64,000 nucleotides of DNA, taken from contig JAWLHE010000001.1 in the NCBI GenBank assembly GCA_041690495.1, forward strand, positions 558,001 through 622,000. Direction: 5' to 3'. Source of the DNA: DATAAP01 sp041690495 (GTDB lineage: Bacteria > Pseudomonadota > Alphaproteobacteria > CACIAM-22H2). The position numbers and the translations under genes were made by a program. Positions 34,960 through 43,253 of this stretch are shown here, in pieces. A model generated the notes under the pieces. The model saw nothing but the letters and a program-made list of their open reading frames with translations, was not told where the DNA came from and did no database searches. The first letter of the stretch is position 1. Each line of letters opens with the position of its first letter.

Positions 34960-35946
34960 TCAGAATCGGGGGGCGGCGCGGGTTCGCGGCGGCGCGGATA
35001 GCGCGGCCCTTGCCGCCGCGGCATCGGCGGCGATCTGCGCCTTGAGCGCGTCGAGGCTGTCGAATTTGCGCTCGGGCCGGAGGAAGGCGATCAGCTCGAC
35101 GCAGAGCCGCCGGCCGTAGAGATCGCCGTCATGATCGAAGAGATGCACCTCCAGGCGCGGCTCGGCGCCGCCGAAGGTCGGCCGCAACCCGAGATTGGCG
35201 ACACCTTCGCGCTGAACGGTCGTTGGCCCGTCCTCGAAGCGGGCGCGGATTGCGTAGACGCCGAAGGCGGGCCGCAGGTAGTCGCCGAGCCAGATATTCG
35301 CGGTCGGAAACCCGAGCTGGCGGCCACGCGCGTCGCCGCGGCGGACATGGCCCTCGATTTCGAAGGGCCGCCCCAGCAGCCGCGCCGCGGCGCCGGGGTC
35401 GCCGGCACGCAGCGCATCGCGCACGCCGGTCGATGAGTAGATCCCGCCTTCGGAGTCCGCCCCCGCCTCGGCGGCACCGACGGGCGGCATGATGGCCGTT
35501 TCGATCGCGCTCGCGGCGAGGCGGTCGCGCAGCAATTCGGGATTGCCGCGGCGGCCCTTGCCGAACACGAAATCGTAGCCGATCACGACCTGACGCACGC
35601 CAAGGCCTCTGACCAGCACGTCGTCGATGAAGGCCTCGGCCGACTGGTTCGCCATCGCCGCATTGAAACGGAAGACGAACAGCAGATCGGCGCCGAGCTT
35701 CGCGATCACGCGGGCCTTGGTGCGCAGGCGTGTCAGCAGAAAGGGAGGCGTGTCCGGACGGAAATACCGGCGGGGATGCGGCTCGAACGTGAGTACGCCG
35801 CTCGGCGCGCCGACGGTCCTTGCCCGGCGCGTGGCCTCGCCGATCACCGCCTGATGGCCGCGATGAACGCCGTCGAAATTGCCGATGGCGATGATGCCGC
35901 CCCGTGCGTCCGCGGGCAGGTTCGAATGGTGGCGGAAGAGGCGCAT
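34960..35946 (-). CDS. ribF: Bifunctional riboflavin kinase/FAD synthetase
   Basis: A 328-residue enzyme making FMN and then FAD. The N-terminal nucleotidyltransferase domain has AIGNFDGVHRGHQAVI and VIGYDFVFGKGRRGN. The C-terminal kinase has RGDARGRQLGFPTANIWL and GVANLGLRPTFGG, then RLEVHLFDHDGDLYGRRL. Start ATG at 35946 (MRLFRHHSNL) fits the family; a longer frame to 36081 is not supported. It lies downstream of the MaoC gene and upstream of the ACT-ileS unit, all minus strand. The gap to the ACT gene (169 bases) shows nothing else. Confidence 0.95.
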   Translation of the reverse strand: MRLFRHHSNLPADARGGIIAIGNFDGVHRGHQAVIGEATRRARTVGAPSGVLTFEPHPRRYFRPDTPPFLLTRLRTKARVIAKLGADLLFVFRFNAAMANQSAEAFIDDVLVRGLGVRQVVIGYDFVFGKGRRGNPELLRDRLAASAIETAIMPPVGAAEAGADSEGGIYSSTGVRDALRAGDPGAAARLLGRPFEIEGHVRRGDARGRQLGFPTANIWLGDYLRPAFGVYAIRARFEDGPTTVQREGVANLGLRPTFGGAEPRLEVHLFDHDGDLYGRRLCVELIAFLRPERKFDSLDALKAQIAADAAAARAALSAPPRTRAAPRF

Positions 35947-36052
35947 GCGGCAGGAGCGGAGGCTCGCTCTTTGGACTCGGGAAATGATTGGGCCGCGGCG
36001 ACTATACGGGCGCGTAGCAGCGCTGTCGCGCGCTCCTGTGCAAGGGGCGGTC

Positions 36053-36544
36053 CTAGCCGCGGGCGCGCGCCGCGGCACCATTGCCGGCGGCAGCCTTGAC
36101 CTGGAGGGCGGCGCGCTGCGGCACCATCACGACGGCCTCGCCTTCAAGCACGACCTTGTTGCGTACGGTGGCGACGGTGGCGATCGTGGCGCGGCGTTTC
36201 TCGGGCACGAGATCGGTAATGGTCGCGCGCGCCGTGACCGTGTCGCCGATCCGGACCGGCGCTTTGAAGCGCAGGGTCTGGCTGACGTAAATCGCGCCGG
36301 GGCCCGGCAGGCGCGTGCCGATCACCGTCGAGATCAGGCTGGCAGTCAGCATGCCGTGTGCGATGCGCCCCGAGAACATCGTGCCGCTGGCGAATTCCTC
36401 GTTGATATGCACCGGGTTGGTGTCGCCGGAGATGCCGGCGAACAGGACGATGTCGGCCTCGGTGACGGTGCGCGCATAGGCCGCAGTCTGGCCCAGGCGC
36501 AGGTCCTCAAAGAACAAGCCGTGCAGTTCGTCGAGATCGCTCAT
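36053..36544 (-). CDS. MaoC-like (R)-specific enoyl-CoA hydratase
   Basis: A 163-residue single hot-dog protein. The hydratase-2 motif is complete: FAGISGDTNPVHINEEFA (Asp and His catalytic dyad), then IAHGMLTASLIS and LRFKAPVRIGDTVTA. PhaJ-type enzymes convert trans-enoyl-CoA to (R)-3-hydroxyacyl-CoA for polyhydroxyalkanoate or fatty-acid metabolism. The C-terminal 15 residues are Ala/Gly/Arg-rich. It is divergent from a Crp/Fnr gene across a 149-base region with a perfect inverted repeat. Confidence 0.88.
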   Translation of the reverse strand: MSDLDELHGLFFEDLRLGQTAAYARTVTEADIVLFAGISGDTNPVHINEEFASGTMFSGRIAHGMLTASLISTVIGTRLPGPGAIYVSQTLRFKAPVRIGDTVTARATITDLVPEKRRATIATVATVRNKVVLEGEAVVMVPQRAALQVKAAAGNGAAARARG

Positions 36545-36645
36545 GCGGAATGCTGTCTCCGGCCGCGCCTATGCTGCGGCGCAAAAAAATCTACCCCGGT
36601 ATATAAGGTTTTTGTGGCGGTGCGGCAATAACCTGCCCAGACTAG

Positions 36646-36664
36646 GGTTAAGGCTGACTTAACC
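36646..36664. promoter_or_regulatory. Perfect inverted repeat in the maoC-crp divergent region
   Basis: GGTTAAG (36646-36652) and CTTAACC (36658-36664) flank GCTGA. Outside it, GTGCGG (about 36620) and CCGCAC (about 36668) also pair, so the DNA can form a larger symmetrical structure. It lies 30 bases before the Crp start codon. It does not match the classical Crp (TGTGA-N6-TCACA) or Fnr (TTGAT-N4-ATCAA) boxes. A -10-like TATAAG occurs at 36602-36607. Confidence 0.45.
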
Positions 36665-36693
36665 ACCACCGCACGAAAAAAGCTGATACTTCT

Positions 36694-37419
36694 ATGACTG
36701 TGATGCTCCGGCCCGGATCAATCATGAGCGAAGCCGCCGAAACGCTCGACAATGTCAAGCTGCTGAGCGCGTTGTCGGCGGCTGAGCGCCATGCCATCGA
36801 ACGCCGCTGCCATTGGCGGCGGTTCGCGCGCGACGAGCAGATCATCGATCATGAGACCGATTCGACCGACGTTTATTTCGTCGCCAGTGGCAGCGTCCGC
36901 GTCGTCAACTATTCGCTCGCGGGTCGCGAAGTGACGTTCGACGATATCGAGGCGGGCGGCTATTTCGGCGAACTCGCCGCCATCGACGGACAGCCGCGCT
37001 CGGCGACAGTGGTGGCCACGGCCCCGACGCTGACCGCTTCGCTGCAGGCGCTCGCCTTTCGCGAGGTCCTGGCGACGCATCCGGCGATTGCCCTCGCTTT
37101 GCTGACGCGCCTGGCCAAGGTGATCCGGCAATCGACCGGCCGGATCATGGATCTGAGTTCGCTCGGCGCCAATAACCGGATCTATGCCGAGCTGCTGCGC
37201 GAGGCACGCACCGCCGGAGTCGTCGGCAACCGCGCCGCGATCCGGCCGATTCCGGTCCATGCCGATCTCGCGGCACGGGTCAGCACGACGCGCGAGACGG
37301 TGGCGCGCGTGCTCAATGATCTGGCCCGCAAGCGCATCGTCCAGCGCGACAGCGGGGCTCTCGTAATCGTCGACGTTCGTCGCCTGTCGAGCATGGTCGA
37401 GGAGTTCCGGGGGGAGTAG
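36694..37419 (+). CDS. Crp/Fnr family transcriptional regulator with cyclic-nucleotide pocket
   Basis: A 241-residue regulator. The N-terminal cNMP-binding barrel (about 20-140) includes the phosphate-binding cassette FGELAAIDGQPRSATVVA at residues 91-108, with the Glu and Arg needed for cAMP binding. No Fnr-type cysteines are present. The C-terminal HTH (about 175-235) reads LAARVSTTRETVARVLNDLARKR. It is therefore a good candidate cAMP receptor; an adenylate cyclase gene lies convergently 300 bases downstream. Start could be 36694 or the ATG at 36724 (MSEAAETLDN). Confidence 0.9.
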   Translation: MTVMLRPGSIMSEAAETLDNVKLLSALSAAERHAIERRCHWRRFARDEQIIDHETDSTDVYFVASGSVRVVNYSLAGREVTFDDIEAGGYFGELAAIDGQPRSATVVATAPTLTASLQALAFREVLATHPAIALALLTRLAKVIRQSTGRIMDLSSLGANNRIYAELLREARTAGVVGNRAAIRPIPVHADLAARVSTTRETVARVLNDLARKRIVQRDSGALVIVDVRRLSSMVEEFRGE

Positions 37420-37439
37420 GACGGTACTCCTCCGCGCTG

Positions 37440-37727
37440 CTGCGCTACCACCTTGCGGTTGTACGCAAGATCATTCCAGCTGGCCGTCTTGGCTGTAACG
37501 GGTCTGCGTTCCCGCACATCATAATTGCGGCGGTCTCGATTGGGAGACTGCCGGTCCTCCGGGGCCGGCCGAGGCGATGGGACCGCCCATCGTTGCGCAT
37601 TGTCTCTGGTGCCTGGAGCCTGGGCACCCGGTGGCAGCGATGAAGCGTGGCCGTGGCATGTGCCGTGAATTGAGCCGCGGCCGATATTTTTCTCCGGAAC
37701 TGGAGGGCCGGACCCGGCCCTCCTTTT
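37440..37727 (+). ncRNA. Candidate structured RNA or long 3' UTR with five hairpins
   Basis: The 307-base gap between convergent crp and cyclase genes has no coding pattern but five successive perfect or near-perfect hairpins: CTTGCG/CGCAAG (37452-37469), GGCGGTCTC/GAGACTGCC (37529-37552), CGATGGG-ACCG-CCCATCG (37575-37592), GGTGCC/GGCACC (37608-37628), and a terminator at 37702-37727. I could not match it to 6S, tmRNA or RNase P RNA. It could be an independent small RNA or the structured tail of the crp mRNA. Confidence 0.4.
37702..37727 (+). terminator. Rho-independent terminator downstream of crp
   Basis: GGAGGGCCG (37702-37710), loop GACC, CGGCCCTCC (37715-37723), then TTTT. Nine perfect GC-rich pairs. 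The T-run touches the stop codon of the convergent cyclase gene; in the other direction the tail is weak. Confidence 0.8.
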
Positions 37728-39973
37728 CATTTCTGCCGGGCGGTTGCGACGCCGTCCCAGTCGCTCGGCAGCGAGGCCGCGCGCAACTCGGCTATTCTTG
37801 CCTCGTAAAGCTCCCACAGGGTCTGCAACCGACCCTCGCTGGAGCGCCGGCATAACCCGAGCAGGGCGGCGGCGCGCGCCCAGTCGCGGGCACGATAGGC
37901 CTTGAGCATGGCGCCCTGCGCCTCGTGGACCGTGCGGAACCAGACCTCGCCCGCCACCTTCTCGTCGCCGAGCAGGGCGAACACGCGAGCCGGCCGGGTC
38001 TTGCCCTTGACGCGCAGGAGATCGAGTTCGAGCACTGCAAAGCCGTCGAGGCGCGCGCGCGTGTTCTCGCCGATCACGATCGGCACGCCGTAGGTTTTCG
38101 ACTGGCCCTCGAGGCGCGAAGCGAGGTTCACGTCGTCGCCGATCACCGAGTAGTCGAAGCGCAGATCCGATCCGAGATTGCCGACGCAGCACGGACCGGT
38201 ATTGAGGCCGACGCCGATCGCGACCTTGTGGATCGGCCGACCCTCGGCGGCGGCGCGCTCGAACCAATCGCGGTTGAGGCGCTCGAGCTCGCCAACCATC
38301 TGCAGCGCGGCGCGCGCGGCGTTGGGTGCATGATCCGGATCGTCGAGCGGCGCGTTCCAGAACGCCATGATCGCGTCGCCCATGTATTTGTCGATGGTGC
38401 CGCGATGACGGAGGATGATGTTCGTCATGGGCGTCAGGAACTGGTTGATGAACCGCGTCAGTGTCGTCGCATCCATCGTCTCCGAGAGCGACGTGAAGTC
38501 GCGGATGTCGGAGAACAGGATGGTCATGTCCCGCATCTCGCCGCCGAGCGTGAGATGCGCGGGATCCTCAGCAAGGCGCTCGACCAGCGCCGGCGCCATG
38601 TAGCGGCTGAACGCGCTGCGCACGCGCCGGCGCTCGCCCTCGGTGCGCAGGAACACAAGCAGCGATGCGGACAGGTAGAGCGCCAGCGCCGCGAGCGAGG
38701 GATAGAGCGGATCGATCAGCCAGCCGAGATGCCTGTAGCTCAGCCACGACACGGCGACCGCCAGCGCGATGCCGGCCGCCGTGATGACCGCGCAGGCCAT
38801 CGGCCCCCAGCGCGGAAGCAGCAGCAGCAGCGCCAGTCCGAACAGGAGCAGATAGATGACCTCGGCACCGGTGAGCCAGTCGGGCCGCTGCAGGAAATCG
38901 CCGAGGACCATCTGCTCCGTCACCCGCGCATGCACGTCGACGCCGGGTGCCGCCGGATTGAGCGGCGTCGTGCGCAGATCCTTGAGACCGGCGGCCGATG
39001 TGCCGATGAAGGCGATCGTCCCGGCTATCTCCTCCGGCGCGACGTCGCCCTGCAACACGCGCCATGCCGGAATGGTGCGTTCCCTCACATAGCCGGTATC
39101 GTGCAGCCAGATGCGACCTCTCGGGTCGGTTGGAATCGTCAGGGCGCCGACGCGCACGTGGTTGATTCCGGTCGCCTCGCCGAAACCGGTCTGGCCGCTG
39201 GCGCCCGAGGACTTGATCATATAGGTCGAGGCGTTCTGTGCGACGCGCAGCGCCTCGGCGGCCAGCGAGGGAATGAGCTCGGCGCGCGCCCCGTTCGGCT
39301 GCGCGAGGGCATAGAGCAGTGGCACGCGCCGGATGACGCCGTCGCGCTCGGCGACGATGCTGAAGCTCCCCGCGCCGGCGGCGCGTTCGGTGAGTTGCGG
39401 CAGATTCACGACGGCGCCGGCGAAAGGCGGCAGGAACAGGCGCGGATCGTCGCCTGCCTGAGCGATGCCCCATTTCGGTCGCGGGCGCTGCGGCGTGGTG
39501 TCGGTCGTGAGGGCGATACCCAGCACGACCGGCGTGTGCGCGATCGCCCGGCCGAGAAGGTCGTCGTGGTCGGGCAGCGTGCCGATCAGGTCGGCGACGC
39601 CGGACGGCGGCGCCGCGTTGAACCACGTCGACAACATGCGCCGCGGCGATGTGCGGTCCGGCTCGGCGAAGACGATGTCGAACGCGACCACGGCGACTTC
39701 CAGCGCCGCGAGCCGGTCGACCAGCGCCGCGACCTGGGTGCGCGGCCAGGGCCATTGGCCGATCCGCGCCAGCGTCTCGTCGTCGATGTCGATCACGCGC
39801 ACGCCGGCGTCCTCGTATGCCGCCGGCGACAGACGCTGGAACTCGTCGAACAGGCCCAGTCTCAGCCCCTCGATCGGTGCCGGGTCGGCGATGCGCACCA
39901 CCAGCGCGAGCACGAGAATCGCGACCGGGACCAGCCAGATCGAACGAAAGGATTTGGAGAGCAGCCGCGCCAT
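37727..39973 (-). CDS. CHASE2-domain adenylate/guanylate cyclase
   Basis: A 748-residue membrane receptor cyclase. One N-terminal transmembrane segment precedes a CHASE2 sensor (about 40-360, with RVIDIDDETLARIGQWPWPR and IAFIGTSAAGLKDLRTTPL), three further membrane segments (about 375-450), and a class III cyclase domain (about 480-660). The catalytic parts are FSDIRDFTSLSE (metal Asp), GTIDKYMGDAIMAFW (Lys-Asp pair favouring ATP) and DYSVIGDDVNLASRLE. About 90 more residues follow. It probably makes cAMP in response to a periplasmic signal, and faces a Crp-type regulator gene. Confidence 0.92.
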   Translation of the reverse strand: MARLLSKSFRSIWLVPVAILVLALVVRIADPAPIEGLRLGLFDEFQRLSPAAYEDAGVRVIDIDDETLARIGQWPWPRTQVAALVDRLAALEVAVVAFDIVFAEPDRTSPRRMLSTWFNAAPPSGVADLIGTLPDHDDLLGRAIAHTPVVLGIALTTDTTPQRPRPKWGIAQAGDDPRLFLPPFAGAVVNLPQLTERAAGAGSFSIVAERDGVIRRVPLLYALAQPNGARAELIPSLAAEALRVAQNASTYMIKSSGASGQTGFGEATGINHVRVGALTIPTDPRGRIWLHDTGYVRERTIPAWRVLQGDVAPEEIAGTIAFIGTSAAGLKDLRTTPLNPAAPGVDVHARVTEQMVLGDFLQRPDWLTGAEVIYLLLFGLALLLLLPRWGPMACAVITAAGIALAVAVSWLSYRHLGWLIDPLYPSLAALALYLSASLLVFLRTEGERRRVRSAFSRYMAPALVERLAEDPAHLTLGGEMRDMTILFSDIRDFTSLSETMDATTLTRFINQFLTPMTNIILRHRGTIDKYMGDAIMAFWNAPLDDPDHAPNAARAALQMVGELERLNRDWFERAAAEGRPIHKVAIGVGLNTGPCCVGNLGSDLRFDYSVIGDDVNLASRLEGQSKTYGVPIVIGENTRARLDGFAVLELDLLRVKGKTRPARVFALLGDEKVAGEVWFRTVHEAQGAMLKAYRARDWARAAALLGLCRRSSEGRLQTLWELYEARIAELRAASLPSDWDGVATARQK

Positions 39974-40028
39974 AGGTCGGCGGCTAGATCAACAGAAAGC
40001 CGCCGCCGACGCAATCGGAAGGCGTGGT

Positions 40029-40376
40029 CTACTTCAGGAACGGATTGGGGCGGCCGCGTTGCCGGGACGGGAACGTCTCGGCGAGATAATCCAGCACCAG
40101 CTTGCGGTCGGCTCCGTCGATCTCGGGCATGCCATGGCGCTCGACCATCCAGTCGATGGTCGCGTCCCAGCGTTCGCGGCTCATTCCCTGTGCTGCGATG
40201 ATCGCGGTGCCGTGGCAGGCCGTGCAGGTATAGAAGGTCTCGTCGCGGCCGACGCCGGGCGGCAGGACCTCGGGCGTCTCCTGCAGCTCCTGCGCATGCG
40301 CCGCCGGCGGGGGAATGACGAACCACCCCGCCAGCGCCGCTACACAAGCCAGAGCCGGAAGTCCCAAGCGTGTCAC
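40029..40376 (-). CDS. Periplasmic c-type cytochrome, partner of the molybdoenzyme
   Basis: A 115-residue protein with a signal peptide (LPALACVAALAGWFVIPPPAAHA) and one haem-binding motif CTACH at about residue 51. A distal methionine is likely in HGMPEIDG or AAQGMS. It lies 15 bases after the sulfite-oxidase-type gene, an arrangement known from SorA-SorB and SoxCD-like enzymes, where the cytochrome takes electrons from the molybdenum centre. Electron acceptor beyond this is not encoded here. Confidence 0.85.
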   Translation of the reverse strand: MTRLGLPALACVAALAGWFVIPPPAAHAQELQETPEVLPPGVGRDETFYTCTACHGTAIIAAQGMSRERWDATIDWMVERHGMPEIDGADRKLVLDYLAETFPSRQRGRPNPFLK

Positions 40377-40391
40377 GCGCTGCGCCGGACC

Positions 40392-41735
40392 TCAGGTGCG
40401 GATCAGGACGGCGACGCGGTGCATCGCGTTGCCGCCGTAACCCTGCGGGTTCCAGTTGGCGGCCACGTGCGGCTGCATCTTCCCGTCGGAATCGGTGGCA
40501 CGGCACCAGATTTCATAATAGCCGCCGGTCGGCAGTGCGACCGTCGCCGTCCAGCGCTGCCAGTCGTACTTGTTCTTCGGGCTCGACAGATCGGTCTTCA
40601 TCCAGCTCTGGCCGTAGTCGATCGAGACGTCGACCTGCCGCACCGTCTTCTCGCCGGCCCACGCCGCGCCGCGCAGGTTGATCTGGCGCGTGCCGTCGGG
40701 CAGTTCGGTGCCGTTCTGCGGGCTGGTGATGATCGAGCGCACCGGCATCGATTCGAGAATCATCATGTTGGCGTTGTCGGCCTTGCTGCCGGGAATCATC
40801 GGCACGCGCGGCACGCGGTAGGAGGTGCCGGTCATGCCCGGCCCGTCGTGCTCCTTGTCGCGGATGGTGATCCCGGTGACCCATTTGTGCGACGCCGATC
40901 CCGCCCAGCCGGGATAGAGCAGCCGGACCGGACCGCCATGAATGGTCGGCAGCGGCGCGCCGTTCATCTGGAACACGATCAGCGAGTGCTCCTCCATCGC
41001 CTTCTCGAGGCGCACGCCGCGCGACAGGGTCAGGCGCGCGGGATCGCCCGACAGATGCGGGTCGGCGCCGACATGGGCGGTGTAGACCGCGCTCGACTTG
41101 AGGCCGGCCGCCTGCAGGACCTCGCGCAAGGGGACGCCGGTCCATTCGGCGCAGCCCATGCCGCCATTGGTCCACTGATTGCCGCGCGCCTCGGGCACGA
41201 AGGCCGAGCGGCCGTTGCCGCCGCATTCGAGCTGCATGCGGTGGGTGACCGGGCGGAAGCGCTGCTTGATCTCGCCCAGCGTCAGCTCGACCGGATTGTT
41301 CACCTCGCCGTCGATCTTGATCTTCCAGGCATCCGGATCGGCGGCCGGCTCCGGGATCTGGCCGTTGTTGCGGATATAGAACCTTGCGGTCGGCGTCGTC
41401 TCGTCATCGAGGAGATGCTCGGGCGTCTCCGCGACCAGCGGCCGCTCGCCGAGCACGACCAGATTGGGGTCCTTGCCGTCGAACTGCAGCAGCTTGGGAC
41501 CCGGCCTGGCGGGCGGCTGCGTGCCCTGCGCCAGGGCGGCAGGAATGAGTCCTGCCGGCATGTTTCCGGCGAATGGAATCTGGGCTCCGACTGCGGCGCC
41601 GACGCCCGCCAGCCCGGCGCCCTTCAGGAAGCCGCGCCGGCTCGGCGCGCTGCGCCGGCCGAAGATCACCGCATCGGCCCGCTCCGGGTCGTCGCGATAC
41701 AGCTCGAACAGTCCGCGTTCCTTCTTGCCCGCCAT
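40392..41735 (-). CDS. Tat-exported molybdopterin oxidoreductase, sulfite oxidase family
   Basis: A 447-residue periplasmic enzyme. A long N-terminal segment carries a Tat signal (SRRGFLKGAGLAGVGAAVG at about 32-50). The molybdenum-ligating cysteine is Cys171 in LECGGNGRSAF. The cofactor-binding core continues IHGGPVRLLYPGWAGSASHKW, and the C-terminal dimer domain ends NPQGYGGNAMHRV. Relatives include SorA/SorT sulfite dehydrogenases and SoxC. No sox genes are nearby, so sulfite detoxification or respiration is likely, though other substrates are possible. Its cytochrome follows, and an ECF sigma/anti-sigma pair precedes it on the same strand. Confidence 0.9.
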   Translation of the reverse strand: MAGKKERGLFELYRDDPERADAVIFGRRSAPSRRGFLKGAGLAGVGAAVGAQIPFAGNMPAGLIPAALAQGTQPPARPGPKLLQFDGKDPNLVVLGERPLVAETPEHLLDDETTPTARFYIRNNGQIPEPAADPDAWKIKIDGEVNNPVELTLGEIKQRFRPVTHRMQLECGGNGRSAFVPEARGNQWTNGGMGCAEWTGVPLREVLQAAGLKSSAVYTAHVGADPHLSGDPARLTLSRGVRLEKAMEEHSLIVFQMNGAPLPTIHGGPVRLLYPGWAGSASHKWVTGITIRDKEHDGPGMTGTSYRVPRVPMIPGSKADNANMMILESMPVRSIITSPQNGTELPDGTRQINLRGAAWAGEKTVRQVDVSIDYGQSWMKTDLSSPKNKYDWQRWTATVALPTGGYYEIWCRATDSDGKMQPHVAANWNPQGYGGNAMHRVAVLIRT

Positions 41736-41862
41736 GTCTTCCCTCCCGCTCGTTGCGCCGTTCTTGCGACGCTGTCTGACCGCTCCGCCGTCGCGACGGG
41801 CGTTTCAGGAAAGAGGAGACGTCGGCAGGCTTCGTTTTATTCCAGAATTCTTCCGGGCCCGT

Positions 41863-42648
41863 TCAGCCCGTGCAGGGCGTGCTGGCGTCGCGTTCGCGGC
41901 GCAGCGCTTCGCGGACCGGCCCGGGAACCGGCCGGCGCTGCCGGACCGCCTCTTCCGCACTGGTCGCGATCAGCGCAAAGCGCTCCTTCGGCATGCCGGA
42001 CGCAAGCAGGGTGTAGGCGAGGTCCTCCGCCGTCCATCGCGCGACCTCCGTGCCGCCGATCTCCCGCCGCAGGGGCGCATGATCAGGCCCCGCCTTTACG
42101 ACAATCAGACTGACGCGGCAGCCGCGGCTGCCGAGGTAGCTCACGTGCAGGCCGGTCGCGCCGCCGGACTCGTCGAGCGCGGCGATCCGCACCAGCTGCA
42201 GGCCGGAATCCCGCAGGTCCGGCAGTTCCACCGGGCGGTCGAGTCGCGCGAGACCAACCAGCAGCGGTGCCGCGACCGGTTCGCCCCGCGCCGGCGCCTC
42301 GCTGGCGACCCATGCCGCGTGACGGCTGATGGCGAGATCGAGGTGGGGCGGCAGCGAAGGTGCGGCGGTCAGCAGGACCGCCGCGACGGCGGCGCCAGCC
42401 GCCGCGGTCATCGCCAGGATCGCCGCGGCCCGGCGCATGCCGCCACGGCGGGGCGCCGCGATGGTGACGGCCGGGGCGTCGGCGAAGGCCTGGCCGGTCG
42501 CCGCCTTGAGCTGGGTAAGGGTTGCGGCCGCCGCCGCCAGCTCGCGGTCGCGGGCGATCTCCGCGGCGATTTCCGCCCGTGCCTCCGGGTCGAGTTCGCC
42601 ATCGACATAGGCATTAAGCCGTTGCCAGCGATCGGGACCGGTCCTCAT
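41863..42648 (-). CDS. Membrane-anchored anti-sigma factor
   Basis: A 261-residue protein with a cytosolic helical N terminus (RWQRLNAYVDGELDPEARAEI, the classic anti-sigma opening), one transmembrane segment at about 72-95 (AAAILAMTAAAGAAVAAVLLTAA) and a periplasmic C-terminal domain of about 160 residues. There is no HxxxCxxC zinc motif. It starts three bases after the ECF sigma gene and so probably binds and holds that sigma at the membrane. The periplasmic part ends near Cys258 (STPCTG). Confidence 0.82.
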   Translation of the reverse strand: MRTGPDRWQRLNAYVDGELDPEARAEIAAEIARDRELAAAAATLTQLKAATGQAFADAPAVTIAAPRRGGMRRAAAILAMTAAAGAAVAAVLLTAAPSLPPHLDLAISRHAAWVASEAPARGEPVAAPLLVGLARLDRPVELPDLRDSGLQLVRIAALDESGGATGLHVSYLGSRGCRVSLIVVKAGPDHAPLRREIGGTEVARWTAEDLAYTLLASGMPKERFALIATSAEEAVRQRRPVPGPVREALRRERDASTPCTG

Positions 42649-42651
42649 CGA

Positions 42652-43176
42652 TCAGCTCCGCCGGCGCAGCTGGAGGGGGCGTCCGGGCGTCCGGGCGATC
42701 ACGCGGAGCAGAGTCTGGCGCGCCCGGCTCAGCCGGCTCATCACCGTGCCCGTCGGCACGCCGAGCAACGCCGCCGTCTCGGCATAGCTGAAACCGGCGA
42801 TATCGACCAGCGCGATCACCTCGCGCGCATCGTCGGGAATCCGGCGCAGGGCCTGCTGCACCGTGACGCTGGCGATGTAGCGATCGTCGCAGCCCCACAC
42901 CTCGCTGGTATCAGCCTCCGTGCCAATCGCTGCCGTCTCGCCGCGCCGGCGGCGGCGCGCATCGGTGGCGGCGTTGCGCAGGATGGCGAAGAGCCAGGCG
43001 CGATAGGCCGCCTCGTCGGACGGCACCGATCGGGCTCTGAGCGCGCGCAGGGCGCATTCCTGAACCAGATCGCGCGCCTGGTCGTCGTCACGGACCAGAC
43101 TGACGGCATAGCCGAACAGCCGCGGCAGGTACTTAGAAAGACGCCGGTGGGCTTCGTTCGCCACGCGCGTTTCCAT
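42652..43176 (-). CDS. ECF-type RNA polymerase sigma factor
   Basis: A 174-residue sigma-70 family protein: region 2 at about 15-80 (LFGYAVSLVRDDDQARDLVQECAL, then AYRAWLFAILRNAATDARR) and region 4 at about 120-165 (VIALVDIAGFSYAETAALLGVPTGTVMSRLSRAR). It is followed by its anti-sigma, then the sulfite-oxidase-type gene and cytochrome c. The order suggests that the four genes are one stress-responsive unit in which the sigma factor drives the molybdoenzyme. Confidence 0.92.
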   Translation of the reverse strand: METRVANEAHRRLSKYLPRLFGYAVSLVRDDDQARDLVQECALRALRARSVPSDEAAYRAWLFAILRNAATDARRRRRGETAAIGTEADTSEVWGCDDRYIASVTVQQALRRIPDDAREVIALVDIAGFSYAETAALLGVPTGTVMSRLSRARQTLLRVIARTPGRPLQLRRRS

Positions 43177-43253
43177 CCCGAATCCTTTCGGACCGGACGG
43201 ATGCTAGCACGTGCGCACCGGGCGGTCATCGCGTGCGCCCGCGTCGCGCGAAC

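Noticed and set aside
37577..37855. A 92-codon frame starting in the crp-cyclase gap
   Set aside because: It passes through a terminator hairpin and into the cyclase gene antisense; the gap is better explained as structured RNA.
39465..42113. An 882-codon plus-strand frame across the cyclase, cytochrome and molybdoenzyme genes
   Set aside because: It runs antisense to three well-supported genes and its product has no domain pattern.
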